Below are positions 22,001 to 34,587 of a stretch of DNA of 64,000 nt, piece after piece. Each line of letters opens with the position of its first letter. Positions within the stretch are counted from its first letter, which is position 1. The DNA is from Cordilura impudica. Its lineage: Eukaryota > Arthropoda > Insecta > Diptera > Scathophagidae. The notes beneath the pieces are model-generated. The model worked only from the letters and a program-made list of their open reading frames with translations, was not told where the DNA came from and searched no databases. The translations under genes were made by a program, and so were the position numbers. Where the stretch lies: contig CAVMKG010000141.1 of assembly GCA_963682025.1 (NCBI GenBank), positions 118,501 through 182,500 of the forward strand, given 5' to 3'.

Positions 22001-24092
22001 ACAAGTAATAGTGTTAAATTCGGCTGTGCCGAATCTTTGATACCCTCCACCTCGGTTTGAGTATTGGTAATAAATGTAAATAAAATATTTGAAAAAGTAA
22101 ACAATTTGTTAAACTTAATACCAAATTATTTCAGCAAATTCTTTGGTTTGATCTGGATTTTTGTTTATTTCAAGAGTTGGTATATAAAGCTCTCTCACAT
22201 TAGGTTCCGTTCTTTCTCCTTCTCTTTTCTTTATCTTTCTGAACGACCTTCTTGGTCAAACTTTTAATTCTATTTACTCTTTCGCAGATGACAGCAGCAT
22301 TTGTCATTCATTTTCCTTTAATTGTGGGCCAAGCCCCTTGGAGGTTGGGAGCAGAAGGCAGACCATGAATCACACACTCAATCAAGACCTGTTACCAATC
22401 TCCGAGTGGGGTAAAACAACTAGGGTTGATTTATGTTGATTTATGCTGTATGTTGACCCATAGGGCCATGGAATCAACAATGTCATCTGTATATATGGGT
22501 GGTATAGGTATTGAGTAATCGGATACTCTTGATGTTCTAGGCATGAGAATTCAATGTGATGTTCGTTGGAATGAGCATGTTTTTCAAGTGTCGAAAGAAG
22601 CATTCAAGTGTCTTGGTTTTCTAAAACGGTGCAAAAATTACTTCACTCATTCTGATCTCCTTAAAATCTATATACTTACATCCGACCGAAAATGGAATAC
22701 AACTCCCATAAATGGGCAGGGGCTTCAAATTCTATTTTGGAGCTACTGGACCGTGTGCAAAGGAGGGCGTTGGCGCTCATCAATGACAGTAGGGTATCCA
22801 ATTCTATTGATTCATTGGAACACCGTCGGAATGTGGGTTGTGTAGCACTGTTCTATAGATATTACCATGGGAAATGTTCTTCTGAGATTAGCGAACATTT
22901 TCCAAGTGCCCGAGTCTTAGTTCGCTCTACCCGCTTCTCTAGTAGATCACATCCGCTTGTAGTCTATTGACCAGTTGACCGCACAACGCAATACAGAGAG
23001 AATTCGTTTATCAGTCGAACTAGCCGTATGTGGAATAAACTCCCCGCAGAGGTCTCTCCTGATAATAAAATTTAAGTCAAATATCCACAAACACTACTCC
23101 CTCTCTCCTCCTTCCCATAACCTATTTTCCTGAAATCAACACAATGCACTGCATTTGTAGGGGGCATCCCCTGAGTGTTGGTTAACAAAAAAAAAGAAAA
23201 AAAAAATCGCGCTCCAACGAGGGAAGATCGTTTTAATCTTTTCTATTGTTTCGGATAAAAGAAAACACGTTTCGGTATTTGCTTTTTGGTCACCGTGGTT
23301 GCTGATCGGCATGCATTTAGGTTATGTACCTATATGCGTGCGTTTCCGGTTATATGACATAATTAGTTAATTAATTTAGTTTAAGTATTTGCAAATTAAA
23401 TAGCTCACCCTAACCTCCATTGCGAAGGTAGTGGTGGTGTAAGGTGGCTATACGCATTAAATCGTGCTAATTGGTGATGGCTATATAGTTTCTTTTAACT
23501 GGCCAAATAATTCTTCACTGCGGCCGTATAGGTCTGATCGAATAACAAAATAATAACCAAAAAAAAAGCTCTCAATTTTTTTTGTTAAAATATTGCCATA
23601 TTTCGAAAATAAAAATTTTTTTACACACTAAAAGGAAGTTTTCACTATTTACACAATACAATACAAAATCTAACCCAGTGATTTTGAATTAAATTATGTT
23701 AATAAAATATGTTTTCAAATACTACTTACTACCTGGGAATTATTATCGAACTTCAATGTTTTGGGTTTTACTTTGCCTACCATGAAGTCAAATTTTGAAT
23801 TCATCATGAACACTGGTTCAAATTAGGGATGCCAAACGCAAAAAACCAAATGTCCCAAATATTTTAAATAAAATAATTTGTTATTTTCTGAAAACCTTAA
23901 AGTGTTCATCCAAAAAAATTGTCCAAAATAATATACAAAATAACATTCTCATCAAATTGCGCTTTATTTATGTAAAAATTTTTAATGTTCGCAATTCTTA
24001 AATATCATTTGAAGTTTTCTAAACTTCATTGAATTTAAATTAATATTTTCTTATCCTGAAATGCTATTTATGTCTCCTCAATCGCAATATTT
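22001..24092 (-). mobile_element. DINE-B element, long copy interrupted by a LINE
   Basis: The 3' end lies at 22001 (ACAAGTAATAGTG, then the TTCGGC-TGT-GCCGAA hairpin). The element runs to 22203, is interrupted by a LINE (22204-23206), and resumes at TCGCGCTCCAACGAGGGAAG until about 24092, where the homology with 6621-7752 ends because a DINE-A copy lies there. The uninterrupted copies show CTCTCTCACATTA joined to TAATTCGCGCTCC, the empty site for the LINE. Confidence 0.78.
22204..23206 (+). pseudogene. LINE 3' fragment (RT C-terminal region) inserted in DINE-B
   Basis: The translation contains FKCLGFLKRCKNYF, then LELLDRVQRRALALINDSRV, SIDSLEHRRNVGCVALFYRY and, after a stop, TTQYRENSFISRTSRMWNKL. 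This is the tail following the RT domain in jockey/CR1-group LINEs (LDR-QRRA...LEHRR...ALFYRYY-G-CS-E). An upstream frame (22543-22691) supplies the thumb region. The 5' end is truncated inside the RT. The 3' end is an A-rich tail at 23187-23206. It cannot be functional. Insertion into DINE-B is shown by the empty site in two other copies. Confidence 0.82.
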
Positions 24093-24509
24093 TTTTTTAA
24101 TTTCAGTTGATTTTTTAAATGTAAACATATTTCGTGTTTTCTGAATTTCAATTTGTGTTTAAAAAATAAAATTTATATTTTAAAAATTCAATTGATGTCT
24201 TCTAAATTTCTTATTAATAAATCCGACGTTTTAATATGATTTTCTGAATTTCAATTGATATTTTCTAATTTATAATTGGAAATCTGAATTCCAGTTTTTA
24301 GAATTGATATTTTCTCAAATTTGAATGGAAAATATAGAAGGTGCAATTTTGCACTTATGTGAATAATAATGCTTTAGTAATTATAAACAATTTTTAAAAA
24401 TTGTATGTAATCGCAATCAGATATTCTGTAGGTAAAGCAGAACAATTATTTTATATATCTATGTAGAACTGTTTTGAAAGCAAAAAAACTCATTGATGAA
24501 CTCGGTAAC
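24093..24509. other. AT-rich, no gene seen
   Basis: TTTTCTGAATTTCAATTGAT-like phrases recur loosely between about 24130 and 24330. No coding pattern. Confidence 0.4.
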
Positions 24510-27500
24510 TCTATTTTGTAAACACAACAAAAAGTTAATATGCCAAACTTTCGTTGTGTTTATAGACCAAATCGAAACGTTGATATAACCAAGTTTATGA
24601 AAAAATTAGAAACAATAATTTTGCTATTTACTGATATTTTTATTTCTAGAGATTTCAAATCAGATATGCTAACTCAAACCTTTTTAGCTGATAATATGAT
24701 GTCACTTGGACTAACTCCAGTAAAAATAGGCTTCCAACGCACTTCACAACAACAAGAAATAGTCTTCGGGATGTATTTTTTGTTGGAAATGCCTCGTCTG
24801 TTCTTCTCTATGACCAAATTGCAGCGCCATGCTTTTCTAAACATGACTTGATATATGCATCCTATGATTTTAAATGGATACGGGAAGGAGAACTGCACAC
24901 TTATCGTGATTTTAAAAACCTAAATATGCAACTTTTAATTAACAAATTTTTAAGTATTGACTGGAATGTGATTTATACCATTCCCTCATTGAATGTAATA
25001 TACTACATCTGTATGACTTTTTTGTCCCAATTAAACAAAAACGTATTTCAACCAACTCTAAACCTTGGTTCAATCAAGCAATTAGGCGTCTTATTGAGCA
25101 AAGAGATATTGAATACAAAAGGTGGAAACGTTTTAAAACCACGTAGTTGCACAATGAGTATAGACGATTAAGAAGATATACCACTAGTCTAATTAGAATA
25201 ACAAAATCTGAATACTATTCTCAACGTTTTTGCAATGCACTAAATTCCAAAAAAACATGGCAGACTATAAAAGAAATCGGTATAGGAAGAGTAGAAAATA
25301 ACAGCAATTTCTGGGCTGACGTGAACGAAATTAGTAACACCTTTATGAATATACCTGTGGTTGATTCTAACCCCGAATACTACAATTTCAACAATTCCTC
25401 ACCAACAAATTTACAAACCCTAAATACAATTATTAATCCAACGGAAAATGGCCCATCTGTCAACAATCATGACTCAAATTTTCACACCAATATAGTTGAG
25501 ATATTTGAATTTGAATGTGTAAATCAATATGATATCGCTTTGTGCTGTTCAAGAATCAAGTCAAATGCTGTTGGATTTGATAACATGCACCCAAAATTCA
25601 TAAAAATACTTTTGCCATTTCTTCTACCTTATATTATATATCTTTTCAACAACATCATTACAACAAGTTCTTATCCACTTAAATGCAAATATGCTAAGAT
25701 TATACCAATACCTAACTCAAACAAGGAATTTATGCCAATTGCAATCCTTCCATTTCTCTCCAAAGTCTTTGAAAAGCTGTTACATTCTCAAATAAGAGAT
25801 TTTGTTAAAAGAAATAACTTACTTAATGAAAGGGAATCGGGTTTTCGTCCAAAGCATAGCCGTGTCACAACTCCGTTAAGTGTTTCTGAAGAAATAAGGC
25901 AACAAATCGATAATGGAAAAGTGGTTCTCTTGGTACTGCTCGATCACTCGAAAGCCTTCGATACGGTAGATCACTTTATTTTATGTGAAAAGTTGAAACA
26001 TATGTTTAATTTCAGTTACACTTCAGCTAAACTTATGTCTTCGTACCTATCGGATCGTTCACAATCAGTATTCTTACATAACCGATTGTCTCTGTATCTA
26101 GCGGTGTGCCTCAGGGATCGATTTTGGGGCCCCTTTTATTTTCCATATGTGCTAATGATCTACCAGGTAAACTAAAATATTGTAATACACATATGTATGC
26201 TGACGACGTCCAGGTGTATCTCAGTAGCACAATTAAAATGCTCAATACATCAATTTCCAAGCTTAATTATGATTTAAGCAACATACATAAATGGGCAGCT
26301 GCAAATGGACTGTGTCTCAATCCGAAAAAATCGAAATGTATCATTATTCATAAACGATTACTGAATCTTGATCGTGTTTTTGGCGTAAAACTAAATAACA
26401 AGCAAATTGAAGTCGTAACCTCTGTCAAAAACGTCGGAATTATATTCAATGAAAGCCTCTCTTAGACAAATCACGTAAACAATGTTGTGGGAAGAACATA
26501 TGGAATGTTAAGAACACTTTGGGCCACTCAACACTGCACCCCATTAAACATTAGAATGCTTCTTGCAAAAGCTTATTTCTGTGGTCGCAAGCGATAACCG
26601 CCTAAGTCGACTTAAGAATGATTTGAGTTATGAATGCTGTCATATTCTACTAAAAACGCTTTATATTTACGTGGAATCCCCATTTCTCTAACACTTTTTA
26701 TTAAAAAGTTATTAATGAAAACATATTGACTTAAGTCGTAACAAAGCCCCATTACATTTATATAAACAGTCATTTTTCTCGAGAGAATGATTTTCGCCGA
26801 TTTGAATTATGTATACTATCATATTCTACTAAAAAATCTTTATGTTTACGTGAAATCCCCATTTCTCTAACACTGTTTTTTAAAAAGATATTAATATAAA
26901 TATTCTGAACTAAGTCGTAATGAAGCGCTATTACATTTATATAAAAAGCTATTTTTCTCAAAAGCATGATTTTCAAGTTAGGCGGTTATTGATTGTGACC
27001 ACAGATTTAATTCCCTCTTTGCTCTATGGATGTGAAATTTTCTCAAATTGTGATGCTGCTAGTAAGTGTAAGCTAAAATCCATTTTTAGAAATATTGTGC
27101 GATATGTTTTTGGTATAAGAAAATATGGCTCAGTCACCCCGTTCAACACAAAACTTTTTGGAATCTCTTTCGCAAACCTCCTCAAACTACGAACTATTTT
27201 ATGTTTACACAAGATTATATATTAGAAAACACCATAGTATCTACATGACTTAATTAGATTTGAGAGATCCAGCAGGTGCAAAAAAGAATTATCGCCATTA
27301 GATATACAACGCTCGTATCCGAGTGGCAATTTTTTATCAATGCCACACGCCTTTGGAGCGCACTACCATATCACATTCAGCTATACAGTAACGCATTAAA
27401 ATTTAAAAATGAAGTTCTTAAATTATATGCTTAATTTCTGCCATGATTTTGTTTTTCTGATTTTAAATTTACATCTAATTCTTATAAACAAATTAACCTG

Positions 27501-27583
27501 TTTAGCTTTATAAAATCCTATGCTGTAATTATAAGATTTAATCTTGTAGCATAGGACAGTCAATGAAATAAATAAAAAAACTT
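24510..27583 (+). pseudogene. LINE with AP endonuclease and reverse transcriptase, split by a MITE
   Basis: Endonuclease part: VYRPNRNVDITKFMKKLETI, ISRDFKSDMLTQTFLADNMM, then in another frame NSLLDVFFVGNASSVLLYDQ and APCFSKHDLIYASYDF. Linker and RT follow in the 342-codon frame at 25147-26175: IKSNAVGFDNMHPKFIKILL, SKVFEKLLHSQIRDFVKRNN, GFRPKHSR and LLDHSKAFDTVDH. After a frameshift (26106-26465): [20 protein letters not shown] and [12 protein letters not shown], an intact YADD. The MLRTLW...NIRMLLAKAY part is cut by a MITE at 26579-27004, then resumes LIPSLLYGCEIFSNCDAASK. An A-rich end AATGAAATAAATAAAAAAAC closes it near 27583. This is the least damaged RT in the window, but frameshifts and the insertion make it inactive. 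Clade unresolved. Confidence 0.88.
26579..27004. mobile_element. MITE with CTGTGGTC TIRs, dimeric form, ATTT target duplication
   Basis: The left end CTGTGGTCGCAAGCGATAAC and the reverse-complemented right end CTGTGGTCACAATCAATAAC are inverted repeats running on into CGCCTAA. ATTT lies at 26575-26578 and again at 27005-27008, a 4-bp target duplication. The LINE reading frame LAKAY-LIPSLLYG is restored by removing the insert. Inside, a ~179-bp segment is present twice (CATATTCTACTAAAA at 26641 and at 26820, each followed by CCCCATTTCTCTAACACT). The copy at 40976-41222 has a single unit. Confidence 0.9.
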
Positions 27584-27961
27584 ATGGTCATATTTGTAAG
27601 AGAATAATGGAAAACGTATGAAATAAAAGACCAGCCCTGTGTATACTCAGAACATTGCTATGTTTGATATCTAATTGAAAATGTTGACGTTCATGTTAAA
27701 ATAGAAATAACAATTGCAAAGCTAATTAGAACAAAAATTGCTGCGCCATCTGCTGTGGCATAGCAACACTGAGCAAACTAAAGTGACACTCTTTTTGTTA
27801 ATACAAAAGAAATGTATTTTCCGTTACCCAAAATACATATTGGAGAATTTTATATAAATGAAATAATATACCGATTTATTTCTAACATGCGGTTATTATG
27901 GATATACATATATATAGAATATATGTATGTATATAATTTTGTTATTTAATATAGGTGTGTA
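27584..27961. other. No gene seen
   Basis: Short spacer between the LINE and DINE-C with an alternating ATATATGTATGTATATA patch near 27903-27935. Confidence 0.5.
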
Positions 27962-28643
27962 TGTACATCACAATCGATCAAATCAAACTTTGCAGACAGG
28001 CTCGTGGCGACGACAAAAATGATCTATCAAATTTTTTTAGTGATGACAAAACAATGGAAACTGTAAAAACAACAAGTCCAGCTATGACAACAATACAACT
28101 TTTAGAATAACAACAAGAAAAATATAGAAACATCATATTTTTAATTTGTTTTTTCACTTTTTCAGAGATTTCCCTGGACCTATTCAACCGATTTTAATGA
28201 TTTTTAAAACAGCAAACCTCCCATGATCTTGGTGAATCATCCTCACTAAAAATGTCCATCCTAGCTGTCCTACTGAGGCCGTGATCGTGACAAGAACAAC
28301 ATAGAAAATTATATTTTTTTAAGACTTTTTTTAGTTGTTCATCCAGATCTCGGCCCCTATTCAACCGATTTGGACGATTTTAAACGGCGAACTTCTCAGA
28401 AAGTCAATGAATCATTTTTATGCAAACGAGCACCCTACCTGCCCGATTAAAGTTGTCATCGTGATTTCCTCAGACGGACAGACGGACAGAAGGACAGACG
28501 GGCATTGCTATATCAACTCCGCTTGTTATAAGGATCACAAATATATATATTTTATGGGGTCCAGAATTTTTTTTTCTAATTATTACAAATGGAATAACAA
28601 ACTTATATACATATACCCTCTGCACACTGGGGTAGGGTATAAA
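27962..28643 (-). mobile_element. DINE-C element, uninterrupted copy
   Basis: The same blocks as at 8936-10903 occur, without the mariner. It includes two related ~170-bp internal units, the GGACAGACGGACAGA microsatellite at about 28473-28502, and the 5' block CATATACCCTCTGCACACTGG then GGTAGGGTATAAAAA. It provides the mariner empty site. Confidence 0.8.
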
Positions 28644-29205
28644 AATTGAGAGAGCTTTTTTTTTTTGGTTATTATTTTGTTACTCGATCCGACCTATACG
28701 GCCGCAATGAAGAATTATTTAGCCAGTTAAAAGAAAATATACAGCCATCACCAATTAGCACGATTAAATGCGTATAGCCAACTTACACCACCACTACCTT
28801 CGCAATGGAGGTTAGGGCGAGCTATTTAATTTGCAAAAACTTAAACTAAATTAATTAACTAATTATGTCATATAACCGGAAATGCATGCCGATCAGCAAC
28901 CACGATGACCAACAAACAAACACCGAAACGTGTTTTCTTTTATCCGAAACAATAGAAAAGACGAAAACGATCTTTCCTCGCTGGAGCGCGAATTACTAAT
29001 GTGAGAGAGCTCTATTCCAAGAGCTGTCTTGGAATAAACAAAAATCCAGATCAAACCAAAGAATTTGCTGAAATAATTTGGTATTAAGTTTAACAAATTG
29101 TTTACTTTTTCAAATATATTATTTACATTTATTATCAATACTCAAACCGAGGTGAAGGTTATTAAAGATTCAGCACAGCCGAATTTAAAACTCTTACTTG
29201 TTTTA
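28644..29205 (+). mobile_element. DINE-B element, short copy
   Basis: It matches the reverse complement of 22001-23570 without the LINE and ends GAATTTAAAACTCTTACTTGTT. The 3' hairpin is imperfect (ATTCAGCACAGCCGAAT). It shows AGCGCGAATTACTAATGTGAGAG uninterrupted, the empty site for the LINE at 22204. It directly abuts the 5' end of the DINE-C copy. Confidence 0.8.
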
Positions 29206-31420
29206 ATTAAAAACTTAATTTTTGAGAAGAAAAAGAACTTGAGTGTAAAAAAAAATTTGATACGAAATCATACAAAAGATTCGAATTTATATGAAAATTT
29301 TGAACACTAATATAAAAAAAAAGAATAAATTCTCTTGTTAGAAATGTCATAAATAACTGAGGAAATTGTGCAGTAGTTGTTCAGAATTAGTACGCATAAA
29401 AAAGATTATCTTCTTTAAAGGGTTTCAATACCGTATTAAATGAAAATTGTTTTAAGAAATATTAATTATATTTTCCAATTAATGAATTAAGTCGCTATCA
29501 ACTCTGCCATATGCTAAGTGAGTTGACTCTTAAGAAAACCAAAAAAAAAAAAAAAAAAAACATTCTTCAGCAACACATAAGCCGAAATAATGAACAGCAT
29601 AAAAAAATATTCAAAAAGCACACGCCCCGTGATTTTGATTAATTACCTTACGGCTTTGACAGAGTGCTTGTGTTTCACACACAAATGAAGTTGTTTTTTC
29701 TTTCCTCTTCATTTCTGTCGGTTTTGGTGTGTTTGTTTTTATTTTTTTGTCTTTTTTCGGCGGGTTTCTTTTTTGATAAACACAAAGTAATACACGATTT
29801 TAATGTTTATTTTGTTTGTTTTCCTTTTAGCTGCTGGTTTTCAGTTTTTCAATGGATTTGTATAAGCGTGATTTGAATACGTACTCGGGTACCACAAACC
29901 CACATTAAAGGAGATTGAAATTTTCTGGAAATAAATGAACGATGTATCAAATCAAAGGATTGTAAAATTGTCTGATAGTAAAAAAGAAAAAAGAGAATTA
30001 TAATTAAAAAGAATATATATGTATGTATAATAATGAATAAGAATAATTAGGTGAATTGAAATAGTGATTAAAAAATTACAGCCAAAAACAGCTGGCAGGT
30101 ATAACGGAAACGATTTATTTTGAATTAATCCCTAAAGATAAAATATTTATTATTCATTAATAAAAAAGTGATGAGTTTATTAAGCCAGCCTAAGCATAAA
30201 TCAGCTACAGCAATGTTAAATCAATGCGTTAGGCATTCATATGTACATATCTATTACTACTCCATAAGTAATTAATATGCTAAATAAGTAATAAGACGCT
30301 TTATAACAAAACGTTTACAATATTATCAATATGCCAGCCAAAAAGAAACGAATTTATGACCAGACATCTCGGCTCACACAAATTCTTCTCTCCAACAAAA
30401 CATTACGTGTATTTTAAGTCATAAACAAAACTCACATTGAAATCAAAAACTTAAAATCGCAACAACATCATCTTCATGCCCTAAGACTCATTCAGAACCG
30501 AACGATTACTAAAGGTTTCATTCACTTTTCGTAGAATTAACCTAAAACACTCAAAACCGAACAAAAGAAGAAAAAGTTACAAAAATACAAAAATCAAAAA
30601 AAAAAAGTATTTTATGTTTTATAACAGTCATAAAGTTATGCACAAAATGTGACATTTTTATGACATTATGACGTTTGCCGTTGTTGTTGTTATTTGTTAT
30701 TATTGGGCAGCTTAAAATATAAATAAAGTAACGTAGTAAGTTTGTTTTGTATTTGTGTGTAGAGTATATCTGCTTTGTTGTTGTATTTATTTTCGTTAAG
30801 CTCAACTGAATTGTATGGACCAATTTACTATACGGATTTTATGGGAGATTTCGGATGATGTGTCTGTTGTTGTTGCTGCTTTTTTCTTGTTTTAAGTGAA
30901 GTGAAATATGATACCAAATAAAAACCAAATTAAAAGCGATAAAAATCATTTCAACTTATGTTCACAATACCGAAAATATATTAAGGAAAAACTTGGCGCT
31001 GTACAAATCAGGGATGATAAGATAGCTACGCAAGTACTTTTTTCCTCTTAATAGAACTTCAAAGGCGAAGTGTGTTTGAATTTGTTATATATAGAAAAGT
31101 GTAGAAGTTTAATCTTTATTTTGGAATTCATAAATACTGTTCATAGATTTTTTAACAAATATCATTCTTTTTATTTTATATTTCATAAATTTTATGAATC
31201 TTTTCAATATCTTCATCTTAATAAAAATTTTTATGGATGGTATTATAAATTTTTATATCCTATAGCTAATGCCAATATACGTAAATAATCGATATTCATA
31301 AGAAATGAAAATCGAACATTATGCCATTTAAGCTATTTTTGCGGTCATGCCTCAATGCATCAATAATATCAATGGGGCTTTAAAAAAGTAGTACAAACTT
31401 GAATAAAAAAATATAAAACA
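29206..31420. other. No gene recognised
   Basis: AT-rich DNA with a 19-nt A run at about 29542-29560 and a GTTGTTGTTGTT patch near 30678. Open frames of up to 90 codons show no domain. Confidence 0.5.
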
Positions 31421-31600
31421 AGTAAGAGTGTTACATTTGGCTGTGCCGAATTTTTGATACCCTCCACCTGCGTCTCAAACTCTATATTATACCCAATATT
31501 GTAAACTGTTGCCGATACTGAAACATTAATTCCGAATACCAAAATTCAAATGGTTCTTGAATTATTTTTTATTTTTATCTGTATTACATTTAATAAAAAT
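31421..31600 (-). mobile_element. DINE-B variant, 3' part
   Basis: ACAAGTAAGAGTGTTACATT, the hairpin TTGGCTGTGCCGAA (one mismatch), GATACCCTCCACCTGCGTCT and CAATATTGTAAACTGTTGCCG are present. The last block is shared with the copy at 62140-62263 but not with the long DINE-B copies, marking a subfamily. Confidence 0.7.
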
Positions 31601-31615
31601 AACAGGTAAGAAACT

Positions 31616-31940
31616 AAATATAGAAATTTTAACTTTTAATATTTAATTTTTAATTTTTAATATTTAATTTTTAATTCTTAGTTTTTAATTTTTAAATTTT
31701 AATTATTAATTTTTAATTTTTCTTTATTCGTTTTTCATCTTTCATTACTCATTTTTAATTTTTAATTTTTATTTTCCATTTTTCAGTTATCAATTTTAAT
31801 TTTTAGTTTTTCAATTTTCATTTTCCATTTTTCAATTTTCATTTTCCGTTTTCCATTTTTCATATTTTACTTTCCATTTCTAATTTTTAAATTTTCATAT
31901 TTCATTTTCCACTTTCCATTTTTAATTTTTCAATTTTCAT
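31616..31940. repeat. T-rich degenerate array leading into the satellite
   Basis: Mixed TTTTTAAT, TTTTCATTTTCC and TTTTTAATT blocks. It grades into the regular heptamer array. Confidence 0.85.
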
Positions 31941-34325
31941 TTTCCATTTTTAATTTTTAATTTTTAATTTTTAATTTTTAATTTTTAATTTTTAATTTTT
32001 AATTTTTAATTTTTAATTTTTAATTTTTAATTTTTAATTTTTAATTTTTAATTTTTAATTTTTAATTTTTAATTTTTAATTTTTAATTTTTAATTTTTAA
32101 TTTTTAATTTTTAATTTTTAATTTTTAATTTTTAATTTTTAATTTTTAATTTTTAATTTTTAATTTTTAATTTTTAATTTTTAATTTTTAATTTTTAATT
32201 TTTAATTTTTAATTTTTAATTTTTAATTTTTAATTTTTAATTTTTAATTTTTAATTTTTAATTTTTAATTTTTAATTTTTAATTTTTAATTTTTAATTTT
32301 TAATTTTTAATTTTTAATTTTTAATTTTTAATTTTTAACTTTTAATTTTTAATTTTTAATTTTTAATTTTTAATTTTAAATTTTAAATTTTAAATTTTAA
32401 ATTTTTAATTTTTAATTTTTAATTTTTAATTTTTAATTTTTAATTTTTAATTTTTAATTTTTAATTTTTAATTTTTAATTTTTAATTTTTAATTTTTAAT
32501 TTTTAATTTTTAATTTTTAATTTTTAATTTTTAATTTTTAATTTTTAATTTTTAAACTTTTAATTTTTAATTTTTAATTTTTAATTTTTAATTTTTAATT
32601 TTTAATTTTTAATTTTTAATTTTTAATTTTTAATTTTTAATTTTTAATTTTTAATTTTTAATTTTTAATTTTTAATTTTTAATTTTTAATTTTTAATTTT
32701 TAATTTTTAATTTTTAATTTTTAATTTTTAATTTTTAATTTTTAATTTTTAATTTTTAATTTTTAATTTTTAATTTTTAATTTTTAATTTTTAATTTTTA
32801 ATTTTTAATTTTTAATTTTTAATTTTTAATTTTTAATTTTTAATTTTTAATTTTTAATTTTTAATTTTTAATTTTTAATTTTTAATTTTTAATTTTTAAT
32901 TTTTAATTTTTAATTTTTAATTTTTAATTTTTAATTTTTAATTTTTAATTTTTAATTTTTAATTTTTAATTTTTAATTTTTAATTTTTAATTTTTAATTT
33001 TTAATTTTTAATTTTTAATTTTTAATTTTTAATTTTTAATTTTTAATTTTTAATTTTAAATTTTTAATTTTAAATTTTTTATTTTTAATTTTTAATTTTT
33101 AATTTTTAATTTTTAATTTTTAATTTTTAATTTTTAATTTTTTATTTTTAATTTTTAATTTTTAATTTTTAATTTTTAATTTTTAATTTTTAATTTTTAA
33201 TTTTTAATTTTTAATTTTTAATTTTTAATTTTTAATTTTTAATTTTTAATTTTTAATTTTTAATTTTTAATTTTTAATTTTTAATTTTTAATTTTTAATT
33301 TTTAATTTTTAATTTTTAATTTTTAATTTTTAATTTTTAATTTTTAATTTTTAATTTTTAATTTTTAATTTTTAATTTTTAATTTTTAATTTTTAATTTT
33401 TAATTTTTAATTTTTAATTTTTAATTTTTAATTTTTAATTTTTAATTTTTAATTTTTAATTTTTAATTTTTAATTTTTAATTTTTAATTTTTAATTTTTA
33501 ATTTTTAATTTTTAATTTTTAATTTTTAATTTTTAATTTTTAATTTTTAATTTTAAATTTTTAATTTTAAATTTTTTATTTTTAATTTTTAATTTTTAAT
33601 TTTTAATTTTTAATTTTTAATTTTTAATTTTTAATTTTTAATTTTTTATTTTTAATTTTTAATTTTTAATTTTTAATTTTTAATTTTTAATTTTTAATTT
33701 TTAATTTTTAATTTTTAATTTTTAATTTTTAATTTTTAATTTTTAATTTTTAATTTTTAATTTTTAATTTTTAATTTTTAATTTTTAATTTTTAATTTTT
33801 AATTTTTAATTTTTAATTTTTAATTTTTAATTTTTAATTTTTAATTTTTAATTTTTAATTTTTAATTTTTAATTTTTAATTTTTAATTTTTAATTTTTAA
33901 TTTTTAATTTTTAATTTTTAATTTTTAATTTTTAATTTTTAATTTTTAATTTTTAATTTTTAATTTTTAATTTTTAATTTTTAATTTTTATTTTTAATTT
34001 TTAATTTTTAATTTTTAATTTTTAATTTTTAATTTTTAATTTTTAATTTTTAATTTTTAATTTTTAATTTTTAATTTTTAATTTTTAATTTTTAATTTTT
34101 AATTTTTAATTTTTAATTTTTAATTTTTAATTTTTAATTTTTAATTTTTAATTTTTAATTTTTTATTTTTAATTTTTAATTTTTAATTTTTAATTTTTAA
34201 TTTTTAATTTTTAATTTTTAATTTTTAATTTTTAATATTTAATTTTTAATTTTTAATTTTTAATTTTTAATTTCTAATTTTTAATTTTTAATTTTTAATT
34301 TTTAATTTTTAATTTTTAATTTTTA
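31941..34325. repeat. (TTTTTAA)n satellite, about 2.4 kb
   Basis: The 7-bp unit TTTTTAA is repeated some 340 times with very few variants. The variant group TTTTAAA ... TTTTTTA occurs at 33054-33144 and again at 33551-33648, about 0.5 kb apart, indicating duplication of a block of roughly 70 units. Confidence 0.97.
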
Positions 34326-34556
34326 ATTATTCATTTTTTATTTTTCATTTTTCAATTTTCATTTTCCATTTTTCAATTTTCATTTTCCATTTTCCATTTT
34401 TCATTTTTCATTTTTCGATTTTCATTTTCCATTTTCCGTTTTAATTTTTCAATTTGCCTTTTCTATTTTTTATTTTTCATTTTTCAATTTTCAATTTCCA
34501 TTTTTCATTTTTAAATTTTCATTTTCCATTTTTCTTTTTTAATTTTTCATTTTTCA

Positions 34557-34587
<31 letters not shown>

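Noticed and set aside
31941..34325. Telomere-like repeat
   Set aside because: TTTTTAA lacks the G-rich strand of telomeric repeats, and flies of this group are not expected to use short G-rich telomere repeats.
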